Source of the DNA: CALBJU01 sp965247125
GTDB taxonomy: Bacteria > Bacteroidota > Rhodothermia > Rhodothermales > UBA10348
NCBI GenBank assembly: GCA_965247125.1
Contig: CBDFGO010000002.1
Location: forward strand, 930,001-994,000
DNA length: 64,000 nt
Direction: 5' to 3'
Part shown: positions 43,354-51,815 of the stretch, one piece after another
Layout of the letters: the number at the start of each line of letters is the position of its first letter
Numbering within the stretch: position 1 is the stretch's first letter
The notes under the pieces: model-generated
The model's input: the letters and a program-made list of their open reading frames with translations, nothing else
Databases searched by the model: none
Told to the model about the DNA's origin: nothing
Position numbers and translations under genes: made by a program

Positions 43354-45267
43354 ATGTCATCCTTCCTTGACTCCAAAATTCCTAAAGGACCTCTTCACAA
43401 AAAGTGGGACAACTACAAGAACTCGATCAATCTTGTAAATCCCGCCAACAAGCGGAAACACACGATCCTGGTCGTGGGCACCGGGTTGGCTGGCGGATCT
43501 GCGGCGGCAACCCTGGCAGAACTCGGCTACCAGGTCAAGAGCTTCTGCATACAGGACTCTCCCCGGCGGGCACACTCGATCGCGGCCCAGGGCGGCATCA
43601 ACGCAGCCAAGAACTATCCCAACGACGGGGACACGGTTTGGCGTCTCTTTTATGACACGATCAAAGGGGGGGACTACCGATCGCGCGAGGCCAATGTCCA
43701 CCGGCTGGCTCAAATCTCGAACAACATCATCGATCAATGTGTCGCGCAGGGCGTGCCATTTGCGCGAGAATATGGAGGTCTCCTGGACAACCGCTCGTTC
43801 GGTGGAGCCCAGGTTTCCAGAACTTTCTACGCGCGCGGACAGACCGGACAACAATTACTGTTGGGTGCCTATCAGGCCATGAGCCGGCAGATTGCGAAGG
43901 GGAGCATCGAAATGTTCTCCCGGCGGGAAATGCTCGAGTTGGTCAAAATAGATGGACGCGCCAGGGGCATCATCACCCGGAATCTAGTCACCGGTGAAAT
44001 TGAGAGGCACGTGGGCGATGCAGTACTTCTGTGTACGGGTGGTTACGGAAACGTGTACTATCTCTCTACAAATGCCAAAAACTCAAACGTGACGGCCGCC
44101 TGGAGGTGTCACCGCGAGGGGGCGTATTTCGCCAATCCGTGCTTCACGCAGATTCACCCTACCTGTATTCCTGTTTCGGGCGATTATCAGTCCAAATTGA
44201 CGCTGATGTCTGAGAGCCTTCGAAACGATGGCCGCGTCTGGGTGCCAAAGAAAATTGGCGACGCCAGAGACCCTCAAGACATCCCGGAAGACGAGCGGGA
44301 TTACTACCTCGAACGCCGCTATCCAAGCTTCGGCAACCTGGTTCCCAGAGATGTAGCGTCAAGAAATGCTAAAATGGCATCTGACGAAGGCCGGGGTGTC
44401 GGCACTACCAAACTGGCCGTCTACCTTGACTTTTCGGACGCCATCAAACGCCTCGGACGTGAGGTCATTGAAGAGCGGTACGGAAATCTTTTTGAAATGT
44501 ATGAACGGATCACGGCGGAGAATCCGTACGAGGTCCCCATGCGCATTTATCCGGCGGTCCATTACACGATGGGAGGGCTGTGGGTAGACTATGATTTACA
44601 GAGCACGGTACCTGGATTGTTCGTTCTAGGAGAGGCCAATTTTTCTGATCACGGCGCAAACCGGCTCGGAGCCTCGGCTCTCATGCAGGGCCTGGCCGAT
44701 GGCTACTTCGTCATACCGTACACTTTGGGCAACTACATCGCAAGCACCAGATTTGGAGCCGCCACGACGGATGATCCATCCTTCGCCGGGGCAGAGGCTT
44801 CGGCAAAGGCGCGCATTGAAAAATTGCTTTCCGTCGAGGGCACCAAAACCGTGACCGAGTATCACCGAGAACTCGGAAAGATCATGTGGAATTTCGTCGG
44901 GATGTCGCGAAATGCGGAGGATTTGAAAAAGGCCATCGATGAAATCACGGCTCTCCGAGAGGATTTCTGGCAAAATGTTCTCGTAGCTGGTGAAAAAACG
45001 ACGCTCAACAAGAACCTCGAATTTGCAGGCCGGGTCGCCGACTTCCTGGAACTGGGAGAGTTGATGGCCCGCGATGCACTGGATCGGGAAGAATCATGCG
45101 GGGGACATTTTCGCGAAGAACATCAGTCTACAGAGGGCGAAGCGGAAAGAAATGACGATGATTTTACCTACGTCTCGGCCTGGGAGCATCTCGATTCCGG
45201 CCACGAATTGCACAAAGATGACCTGACATTCGAGTACGTGGAATTGACCACCAGGAGCTACAAATAA
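43354..45267 (+). CDS. sdhA: Succinate dehydrogenase flavoprotein subunit
   Basis: 637 aa. FAD-binding GTGLAGGSAAATLAELGYQV near the N-terminus, the covalent-FAD His in RRAHSIAAQGGINAAKNYPN, the catalytic Arg region GRGVGTTKLAVYLDFSDAI, substrate site HYTMGGLWVDYD, and GEANFSDHGANRLGASALMQ. The C-terminal helical domain and a 40-residue acidic tail are present. It oxidises succinate to fumarate (or the reverse) at the inner membrane in complex II. Confidence 0.96.
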   Translation: MSSFLDSKIPKGPLHKKWDNYKNSINLVNPANKRKHTILVVGTGLAGGSAAATLAELGYQVKSFCIQDSPRRAHSIAAQGGINAAKNYPNDGDTVWRLFYDTIKGGDYRSREANVHRLAQISNNIIDQCVAQGVPFAREYGGLLDNRSFGGAQVSRTFYARGQTGQQLLLGAYQAMSRQIAKGSIEMFSRREMLELVKIDGRARGIITRNLVTGEIERHVGDAVLLCTGGYGNVYYLSTNAKNSNVTAAWRCHREGAYFANPCFTQIHPTCIPVSGDYQSKLTLMSESLRNDGRVWVPKKIGDARDPQDIPEDERDYYLERRYPSFGNLVPRDVASRNAKMASDEGRGVGTTKLAVYLDFSDAIKRLGREVIEERYGNLFEMYERITAENPYEVPMRIYPAVHYTMGGLWVDYDLQSTVPGLFVLGEANFSDHGANRLGASALMQGLADGYFVIPYTLGNYIASTRFGAATTDDPSFAGAEASAKARIEKLLSVEGTKTVTEYHRELGKIMWNFVGMSRNAEDLKKAIDEITALREDFWQNVLVAGEKTTLNKNLEFAGRVADFLELGELMARDALDREESCGGHFREEHQSTEGEAERNDDDFTYVSAWEHLDSGHELHKDDLTFEYVELTTRSYK

Positions 45268-45310
45268 TAACCGCGGCGCCTACTATGGACGGGCGTCTTT
45301 TCCGTGAGAT

Positions 45311-46069
45311 ATGGCAGAAAGCATGAACATCAAACTGAAAGTGTGGCGTCAGGCAGGGCCGACCGAACCCGGAAGATTTGAGGTCTATTCTGTCCCGGAC
45401 GTCAATCCCCACATGTCCTTTCTCGAGGTTCTTGACGTACTGAACGAGCAGCTCATTAAAGACGGTGGAGATCCCATAGAATTTGATAACGATTGTCGGG
45501 AGGGAATTTGCGGGTCCTGCGGGGTCGTAATAGATGGAATCGCTCACGGGTCTCAAAGACGGACTGCCTGCTGTCAGCTCCACATGCGTCACTACAATGA
45601 CGGCGACATGATCGTGATCGAACCGTGGAGGGCAGGCGCCTTCCCTATAATCAAAGACCTCGTTGTCGACCGCTCGTCTCTTGATCGAATCATTTCAGCT
45701 GGCGGATTTATCTCTGCGAAAGCAGGCTCCGCTCAGGACGCGAACAGTCTTCCGATCCCGAAGACGAGTGCAGACCTGGCAATGGATTATGCGTCCTGTA
45801 TTGGATGTGGAGCATGTGTTGCCGCCTGTCCGAATGCCTCGGCATCATTATTCACGGCTGCCAAAATTTCCCACCTTGCGATGCTGCCCCAGGGTGAAGT
45901 AGAGGGTGCCTCGCGCGTGATGTCCATGGTCGATCAGATGCGAGATGAAGGATTTGGAGACTGCTCCAATCATGCAGAGTGCGAGGCGGTTTGTCCCAAA
46001 GGGATCTCGGTTTCGTCCATCACGATGATGCGACGGGAATACGTGAAGGCTCTTCTGGACCAAGTCTGA
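45311..46069 (+). CDS. sdhB: Succinate dehydrogenase iron-sulfur subunit
   Basis: 252 aa (a start four codons later is possible). The 2Fe-2S ferredoxin domain has CREGICGSCGVVIDG and CCQLHM. The second domain has the 4Fe-4S motif CIGCGACVAACPNAS and CSNHAECEAVCPKGIS for the 3Fe-4S site. It relays electrons from SdhA to the cytochrome b subunit. The gene closes the sdhCAB operon; purQ is convergent 36 bases on. Confidence 0.96.
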   Translation: MAESMNIKLKVWRQAGPTEPGRFEVYSVPDVNPHMSFLEVLDVLNEQLIKDGGDPIEFDNDCREGICGSCGVVIDGIAHGSQRRTACCQLHMRHYNDGDMIVIEPWRAGAFPIIKDLVVDRSSLDRIISAGGFISAKAGSAQDANSLPIPKTSADLAMDYASCIGCGACVAACPNASASLFTAAKISHLAMLPQGEVEGASRVMSMVDQMRDEGFGDCSNHAECEAVCPKGISVSSITMMRREYVKALLDQV

Positions 46070-46104
46070 CCATCGGGAGGCCATCAGGAGACTATCGTGA
46101 GGCC

Positions 46105-46809
46105 TCAGACACTCATTTGAAGGGCTTCAACAACCGATTCAAAGAGAGGGGCGCCATCTGCTCGTCCAAGGAGGACCTCAGAACACCGTTCTGGGTGGGG
46201 CATCATTCCCAGTACATTGCCACCTTCGTTCAGCAATCCGGCGATTCCGGCCGAAGAGCCGTTTGGATTGGCTTCGTCGGTGACATGCCCCGATTCATCA
46301 CAGTAGCGAAATGCGACCCGTCCCTCGTTCTCAATGCGATCGAGCACTTCGTCTGACGCAAAGTAATTTCCCTCGCCGTGCGCGATGGGCATCCGTAGGA
46401 CCGCTCCTTGCTGCAAGCCTCCCGTGAATGGGCTGGCTGTATTTTCTGTCCTCAGGAATACGTTCTTGCAGACGAACCGAAGGGATTCATTGCGCATCAG
46501 TGCCCCGGGTAAAAGGCCTGATTCGCAGAGGATCTGAAAGCCATTACAAATTCCGAGAACCAGGCCACCACCGCTGGCAAATCGTACAACATCCTTCATG
46601 ATGGGAGAAAATCTCGCAATGGCTCCGCTACGCAGATAATCGCCGTATGAGAAGCCTCCTGGCACGATGATCATGTCGACGTCGCCGATACTCGTTTCCT
46701 TGTGCCATATGAATCTCGCATCCTGGCCAAGAACATGCTTGACAACGTGATAGGCATCGTGATCGCAATTAGATCCAGGAAATACAATAATTCCGAAGCG
46801 AACTGACAT
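46105..46809 (-). CDS. purQ: Phosphoribosylformylglycinamidine synthase, glutaminase subunit
   Basis: 234 aa from the ATG at 46809, because FGIIVFPGSNCDHDAYHVV is the family's standard start; 12 upstream codons are excluded. Class I glutamine amidotransferase with the nucleophile Cys in GICNGFQILCESGLLPG, the MRNESLRFVCKNVFLR block, PIAHGEGNYF and the His-x-Glu pair in MMPHPERCSE. It delivers ammonia from glutamine for step 4 of purine synthesis with PurL and PurS, which are not in the window. Confidence 0.96.
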   Translation of the reverse strand: MSVRFGIIVFPGSNCDHDAYHVVKHVLGQDARFIWHKETSIGDVDMIIVPGGFSYGDYLRSGAIARFSPIMKDVVRFASGGGLVLGICNGFQILCESGLLPGALMRNESLRFVCKNVFLRTENTASPFTGGLQQGAVLRMPIAHGEGNYFASDEVLDRIENEGRVAFRYCDESGHVTDEANPNGSSAGIAGLLNEGGNVLGMMPHPERCSEVLLGRADGAPLFESVVEALQMSV

Positions 46810-46934
46810 GGATCTTATTTGAGAAGTGTGGATGCTGGGGCTCACCTGGGCGCTTTCAAATATACCTCAATCGGTTGTGCTTTAGCCATCACACAGAGCG
46901 TGTGTTTGTTGATTCATCGTGAGTTTGTCGGCGC

Positions 46935-46986
46935 CCAGAATTCAACTCCAGAATCCAACTCCAGAATCCGACCCCAGAATTCATGC
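46935..46986 (+). repeat. Four tandem copies of a 13-bp sequence
   Basis: Four contiguous 13-base units beginning CCAGAATYC (CCAGAATTCAACT, CCAGAATCCAACT, CCAGAATCCGACC, CCAGAATTCATGC) lie in the purQ-DUF58 gap, 86 bases before the DUF58 start codon. A 13-bp period is not codon-compatible, so this is not a coding repeat; the phase is near one and a quarter helical turns. Confidence 0.9.
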
Positions 46987-47071
46987 AAAAGAACTGACCG
47001 GATGGCACAACAACATCGTATTCTTGGCCGTTATATCTTTCCGGGCCCGAAATTGCTCAGAGAAGACAAAT

Positions 47072-47950
47072 ATGATCCCCAAAGAGTTATTCAAAAAGAT
47101 CAAGCAGATCGAAATCCGAACGAAGGGTTTGGTGAGCAACATCTTTGGGGGTGAATACCATACTGCGTTCAAAGGCACTGGAATGGAATTCGCCGAGGTT
47201 CGGCCCTACCAGTTTGGTGACGATATCCGAAATATCGATTGGAATGTGTCGGCGAGGTACCCGGATACGTTCGTCAAAATCTTCGAAGAAGAGCGAGAGC
47301 AGACGGTCATCTTAGCCGTCGATGTATCGGGTTCGGAAAATTTTGCTTCGAGCGGCATGTTCAAAAAGGAGATTGCGGCCGAAATCTGTGCGGTCGTGGC
47401 GTTCAGTGCCATCCAGAATAACGACAAGGTCGGTCTGCTGCTGTTCTCTGACCAGGTCGAGTTGTTTGTACCGCCGAAAAAGGGACGCAAACATGTACTC
47501 CGACTGATCAGGGATCTTTTCGCGCATGAGCAGCAGTCTACCGGAACTGACTTGACGACCGCTTTGAACCATCTGGTTCACGTGCTGCATCGGCGATCCA
47601 TCGTCATGGTCCTCAGCGATTTTATGGATGACCATTTCGAGTCGGCACTCCGAGCGGTCGCACGGCGTCACGACACGATTGCGGTACACATGATCGATCC
47701 GGTCGAAGTCGCGCTACCAGAGGTTGGCCTTTTGGAGGTGACCGACGCAGAATCGGGAGCCCAGGTATTGATAGACACTTCGAGTGAGCGAATACGCGAC
47801 CTGTACGAGGAGGAGGCGGCCGCCAGACATCGATCGATCGACATGATTTTTCGCAAATTGAAGGTCGACAAGATTCCCATTCTAACGGACGAGAGTTACG
47901 TGGAGCCACTGATCCGATTTTTCCGGCACCGCAACCGATTCGCGAACTAA
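47072..47950 (+). CDS. DUF58 protein, first gene of a Bat operon
   Basis: 292 aa from the ATG at 47072; upstream in-frame codons cross the tandem repeat and are not protein-like. Typical DUF58 blocks: KKIKQIEIRTKGLVSNIFGG, EYHTAFKGTGMEFAEVRPYQ, FGDDIRNIDWNVSARY and a von Willebrand A-like start VILAVDVSGSENF. DUF58 proteins accompany MoxR ATPases and the Bat membrane proteins. Here the operon starts with DUF58; no moxR gene is beside it in the window. The next gene begins seven bases after its stop. Confidence 0.92.
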   Translation: MIPKELFKKIKQIEIRTKGLVSNIFGGEYHTAFKGTGMEFAEVRPYQFGDDIRNIDWNVSARYPDTFVKIFEEEREQTVILAVDVSGSENFASSGMFKKEIAAEICAVVAFSAIQNNDKVGLLLFSDQVELFVPPKKGRKHVLRLIRDLFAHEQQSTGTDLTTALNHLVHVLHRRSIVMVLSDFMDDHFESALRAVARRHDTIAVHMIDPVEVALPEVGLLEVTDAESGAQVLIDTSSERIRDLYEEEAAARHRSIDMIFRKLKVDKIPILTDESYVEPLIRFFRHRNRFAN

Positions 47951-47957
47951 GGCCCTA

Positions 47958-49028
47958 ATGATCCGACCCTTCCGACATATTCTGTGGCTGATCGTGCTGA
48001 TGATGGCTCGACCTGCATCGGCACAGCAGTACGAAAGCTATGTTTCGACGGATTCTGTGACCATTGGCGATCGGTTTGCACTCACGCTCATCGTCGGTCA
48101 TGACGGCTCGCGTAGCGCCGTCTTTCCACACGAAATGCTGCCCGATTCTTTGGGGCTGGAGCCGGTTTTCGGCCTTGGCGACTTCGAAATAGTCCGGACG
48201 ATCAGCCAGGGAGGCAGAGCCTACGATCTTGGTGGACGAATCGATTCGGTGGTTTATGAAGCCACGACATTCGCGCTTGATACGGCGCGCGTCGCCGGCA
48301 TTCCCATCGGGTTGGCGACCGGGGCAGACACGCTCATGGGATTTGCACCACCTCTCTTCCTACAGATCGGATCGTTGGTACCCCAGGAGGCCGAGGAAAT
48401 CAAGGATCTCGCAGACCTGGCACAATTTGACCGATCGTTGTGGCCATGGATTGCAGGCATCCTGGCTCTACTGGCCGTGATATACGGCCTCTGGTGGTGG
48501 CGAAGACATGGACTGGAGGAATCGGGCGAAGAATCGACTGCCGTGGAGCCAACAATTCCGCCGTACGAGGAGGCGCTCGAGCGACTCGCAGCCCTTCAGT
48601 CGATGGACCTGTCGGACGCGGAGAACATCAAGCCCTTTTATGTAGAACTCACGGCCATTCTACGCACATACGTTGGACGTAGAGCCCATCTGCCGGCTCT
48701 CGAGTCTACCACGCGCGAACTACTTTTGCGCCTGCGCGCTTCGCTGGCTGGAGGCGTGCTTTCCGATGATGTGGTCACCGAAATCGACCATGTGCTCACA
48801 CACGCTGACCTTGTAAAATTCGCAGATCTACGACCCATACTGGAGCAGACCCGTGCAATGGTCGCTGAAACCAAAGAGGCCATTGAAGGGAGTGAGTCAG
48901 CGTACCGCCAGGAAGATGAGCGAATGGAACAGGAACGACAGGCATTCCTCGAACAGCAACAGTTTGCTCCTTCAGAAATTGAATCGGAAACCGAAACGGC
49001 AACGGACTCTGTGGAGGAGGAAGTATAA
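47958..49028 (+). CDS. BatX-like exported protein with one membrane span
   Basis: 356 aa with a signal peptide (ILWLIVLMMARPASA). A beta-rich periplasmic domain (residues 25-155) is followed by a membrane helix (WPWIAGILALLAVIYGLWWW, about 172-191) and a cytosolic helical domain with YEEALERLAALQSMDLSDA and FYVELTAILRTYVGRRA, ending in a Glu/Gln-rich tail. The order and layout fit the protein often named BatX or DUF4381-like between DUF58 and BatA. Its function is unknown. It ends on the base before the batA ATG. Confidence 0.8.
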   Translation: MIRPFRHILWLIVLMMARPASAQQYESYVSTDSVTIGDRFALTLIVGHDGSRSAVFPHEMLPDSLGLEPVFGLGDFEIVRTISQGGRAYDLGGRIDSVVYEATTFALDTARVAGIPIGLATGADTLMGFAPPLFLQIGSLVPQEAEEIKDLADLAQFDRSLWPWIAGILALLAVIYGLWWWRRHGLEESGEESTAVEPTIPPYEEALERLAALQSMDLSDAENIKPFYVELTAILRTYVGRRAHLPALESTTRELLLRLRASLAGGVLSDDVVTEIDHVLTHADLVKFADLRPILEQTRAMVAETKEAIEGSESAYRQEDERMEQERQAFLEQQQFAPSEIESETETATDSVEEEV

Positions 49029-50012
49029 ATGTCTTTTTCTCAGCCGTTGTGGCTCATTTTATTGGTACTCGTTCCACTCGTCGGTTGGAGATCCTGGCAC
49101 GCGACCCGCACCCGGGCCGGCATGAGATTCAGTTCAATATCAGCCGTGACTGCCGCTGGTGCTTCCCTGAAAACACGACTTCATTTTCTACCCGCGGTTT
49201 TCAGGGTTGCCGGCCTCACCCTGGCCATCCTGGCCATGGCTCGGCCTCAAGACCGGAATGTCGTCCGCGAACGATTTGCGGAAGGCGTTGATATAATGAT
49301 GGTGCTCGATACCTCGACATCGATGCGTGCCGAAGACTTTACACCGAACAGATTTGAAGCCGCGAAGGTTGTCGGGTCCGAGTTTATCAGTGGCAGAACC
49401 TCTGACCGAGTCGGTCTCATCGTATTCGCGGCCGCAGCCTACACCCAGGCTCCGTTGACCCTCGACTACGACTTCCTCCTGGAGATGCTGAGAGAAGTCG
49501 AAGTCGGTGTTATCGAAGACGGCACGGCCATAGGAACTGCCCTTGCCATGGCTGTAAATCGACTGAAGGACACTGAGGCCAAGAGCAAGGTTATCATTCT
49601 TCTGACGGACGGTCAGAATAATCGGGGTGAACTGAGTCCGGAAACTGCGGCGGAAATTGCCCGAACGCTGGGAGTACGGATTTATGCCATCGGTGTCGGC
49701 CAGCACGGGGAAGCTCCGTTTGTGGTCGACCATCCGTTTGCCGGACGTCAACGTCGCATGGTCCCGGTCGAGATTGACGAGGAAATGTTGCAGGCCGTCG
49801 CTGACATGACCGGGGGAGAATACTTCAGAGCAACCAGCAATGGGGCGCTGAGAGAGATCTACGATCAAATTGGTGAACTCGAAAAGACCAAAATTGAGGA
49901 GCGTATGTACGTCGACTACGAGGAGAAGTACGCTTCTCTTCTCCTTCCCGGGTTGATGCTCCTTTTTTTCGAAATACTGCTTTCAACCACCCTGTTCAGA
50001 CGATTTCCCTGA
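49029..50012 (+). CDS. batA: Aerotolerance protein BatA (VWA domain)
   Basis: 327 aa. Two N-terminal membrane helices (LILLVLVPLVGWR and FRVAGLTLAILAMA), then a von Willebrand factor A domain with the MIDAS motif MVLDTSTSMRAEDFTPNR, TDRVGLIVFAAAAYTQAP and ILLTDGQNNRGELSP, and a C-terminal helix (LLLPGLMLLFFEILLSTTLF). The cytosolic-membrane Bat complex has been linked with oxygen tolerance and virulence in Bacteroides; the mechanism is unclear. It overlaps batB by one base. Confidence 0.93.
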   Translation: MSFSQPLWLILLVLVPLVGWRSWHATRTRAGMRFSSISAVTAAGASLKTRLHFLPAVFRVAGLTLAILAMARPQDRNVVRERFAEGVDIMMVLDTSTSMRAEDFTPNRFEAAKVVGSEFISGRTSDRVGLIVFAAAAYTQAPLTLDYDFLLEMLREVEVGVIEDGTAIGTALAMAVNRLKDTEAKSKVIILLTDGQNNRGELSPETAAEIARTLGVRIYAIGVGQHGEAPFVVDHPFAGRQRRMVPVEIDEEMLQAVADMTGGEYFRATSNGALREIYDQIGELEKTKIEERMYVDYEEKYASLLLPGLMLLFFEILLSTTLFRRFP

Positions 50013-51070
50013 TGGATTGGCTTAACCTACAATATGCCTGGACGCTTGTCGCTCCCGCCCTTGCCGTCTTGCTGTTCGTGATGGCAGCCGTGAGGCGTCA
50101 CCAGTTGGGAGAGCGCTTTGGCGATGTGAAGATCATCGCCCGACTCGCTGAATCGGTGAGCAGGAGGAGGCGTCGGTGGAAAGCAGCGCTCACGTGTGCA
50201 GGAATTCTTCTGCTCGCCGTCGCTCTCATTGGGCCCCGGTTTGGGACTCGTCTGCGGGAAGTCAAGCGCGAGGGAATTGATCTTGTTGTGGCTCTGGACG
50301 TGTCAGCTTCCATGATGGCGGAAGATGTGGCTCCGAATCGATTGGAACGATCGAAGAATGAAATCAAGGGGCTTCTGGATCAGATGAGAGGTGATCGGAT
50401 CAGCCTGGTCACCTTTGCCGGGGACGCGTTCATTCAGTGCCCGTTGACAACGGATTATGGCGCTCTACGCCTGTTCCTGGATGTGGCGGATCCCTCGCTA
50501 ATTCCAACTCCTGGTACCGATTTTGGGGCCGCTTTGAAAATGGCGATGCAGGCATTCGAGGCTCCTACGGGGGACCCAGATACGGAAAATCGTACCCGGG
50601 CTGTTCTCTTCGTTTCGGATGGCGAAAATCACGTGGCCGATCTGGAGTCCATCATCGATACGGCACGTGAGGCCGGAATAATTCTCTACGCCGCGGGTGT
50701 CGGTGAGACCCAGGGTTCGCCCATCCCGATTTATCGAAATGGTCGAAGGGTCGATTACAAGAAGGATCGCACTGGAAGTGTGGTTACGACCAGGTTGGAA
50801 GAAGACGCGTTACAGGAACTGGCCAGGGATGGCAGCTATTTTCGAATCGCAAGAACATCCAGCTCTCTGTCCCAGATAACGGCCGCTTTGGATCAACTCG
50901 ACAAGACCGCCTTTGGTCAGGACGAGTTCGAGGAATACCAGGAAAGATATCAGTGGCCGCTTCTCCTGGGCTTGATCATGCTCCTCGGAGAATGGTTCAT
51001 ACCTGAACGCAGAAAGCAACGAGCAGCCGATTCAGGCGTAGACCTGTTCCATCAATCCACAGGCAGTTGA
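50012..51070 (+). CDS. batB: Aerotolerance protein BatB (VWA domain)
   Basis: 352 aa, paralogue of BatA. Two N-terminal helices (YAWTLVAPALAVLLFVMAAV and ALTCAGILLLAVALIGP), then a VWA domain with the MIDAS motif VVALDVSASMMAEDVAPNR, GDRISLVTFAGDAFIQCPLT and AVLFVSDGENHVADL, and a C-terminal helix (WPLLLGLIMLLGEWFIPERR). Five bases separate it from batC. Confidence 0.93.
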   Translation: MDWLNLQYAWTLVAPALAVLLFVMAAVRRHQLGERFGDVKIIARLAESVSRRRRRWKAALTCAGILLLAVALIGPRFGTRLREVKREGIDLVVALDVSASMMAEDVAPNRLERSKNEIKGLLDQMRGDRISLVTFAGDAFIQCPLTTDYGALRLFLDVADPSLIPTPGTDFGAALKMAMQAFEAPTGDPDTENRTRAVLFVSDGENHVADLESIIDTAREAGIILYAAGVGETQGSPIPIYRNGRRVDYKKDRTGSVVTTRLEEDALQELARDGSYFRIARTSSSLSQITAALDQLDKTAFGQDEFEEYQERYQWPLLLGLIMLLGEWFIPERRKQRAADSGVDLFHQSTGS

Positions 51071-51074
51071 TCTC

Positions 51075-51815
51075 TTGATACTCATTTTCAGCATATTGAT
51101 TGCGACTTTTCAGGTCGGCGGCCCCGGGGACGCGAAGAAAAATGGCAGAAAGGGGAATGCTCAATACACGCAAGAGCAGTATTCTGAAGCCATCACGTCT
51201 TATCAGAACGGTGTCCAATCGGTCCAGGAGGAAGGCCCTGGTGCGGTTCATTCAGGCCTGTTGAACAATCTTGGCGCAGCACTTTTCCGTAGCGGAGACT
51301 CGGAACAGGCTGAAATCGCGTTTTCGAGTGCGGCAAGAATGGCCAATACCCCAGCAGATCTTGTCCGCGCCAGTTATAACGCCGGAAACGCGGCATTTAC
51401 GGCTCAGGAGCTGGAAACGGCGCTGGAAAACTATCGTCGAGCACTTCTGAACGACCCATCCAATCCCGATGCGAAATTCAATTATGAGTTCGTGAAGAGA
51501 CAGCTCGATCAGCAGGAGCAGAATGGTGAGGGTGGGGACCAAAGTGAGGAACAGAATGAGGATCAAGAGGGAGAAAACCAGGAAAATCAAGAAAATCAGG
51601 ACCAGCAGCAGGACGAGCAGGATTCCGATAACCAGAATCAACAAAACCAGGATCAGAATCAGCAACAGGAGCCCCAAGAACGGGAAGACCCAACCAAATT
51701 GAGTGAAGAGGAGGCGCAGCGAATTTTACAAGCACTCGAGAATGATGAACAACAGCTCCTCAGACAGGTCCAGAAGATGAAAACCAGGCCGCGGCGCGTC
51801 GAAAAAGATTGGTGA
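51075..51815 (+). CDS. batC: BatC-like TPR protein with Gln/Asn/Glu-rich tail
   Basis: 246 aa from a TTG at 51075 (ILIFSILIATFQVGGPG as a short signal or anchor). Residues 25-140 contain three TPR-like repeats (NAQYTQEQYSEAITSYQNGV, LGAALFRSGDSEQAEIAF, GNAAFTAQELETALENYRRA). Residues 145-215 form a long tract of Gln, Asn, Glu and Asp, as in other BatC proteins. It probably scaffolds the complex. A TGATG overlap joins it to batD. Confidence 0.88.
   Translation: MILIFSILIATFQVGGPGDAKKNGRKGNAQYTQEQYSEAITSYQNGVQSVQEEGPGAVHSGLLNNLGAALFRSGDSEQAEIAFSSAARMANTPADLVRASYNAGNAAFTAQELETALENYRRALLNDPSNPDAKFNYEFVKRQLDQQEQNGEGGDQSEEQNEDQEGENQENQENQDQQQDEQDSDNQNQQNQDQNQQQEPQEREDPTKLSEEEAQRILQALENDEQQLLRQVQKMKTRPRRVEKDW

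Noticed and set aside
46076..46112. Hairpin GAGGCC...GGCCTC between sdhB and purQ as a terminator
   Set aside because: The stem is only 6 bp and no T-run follows on either strand.
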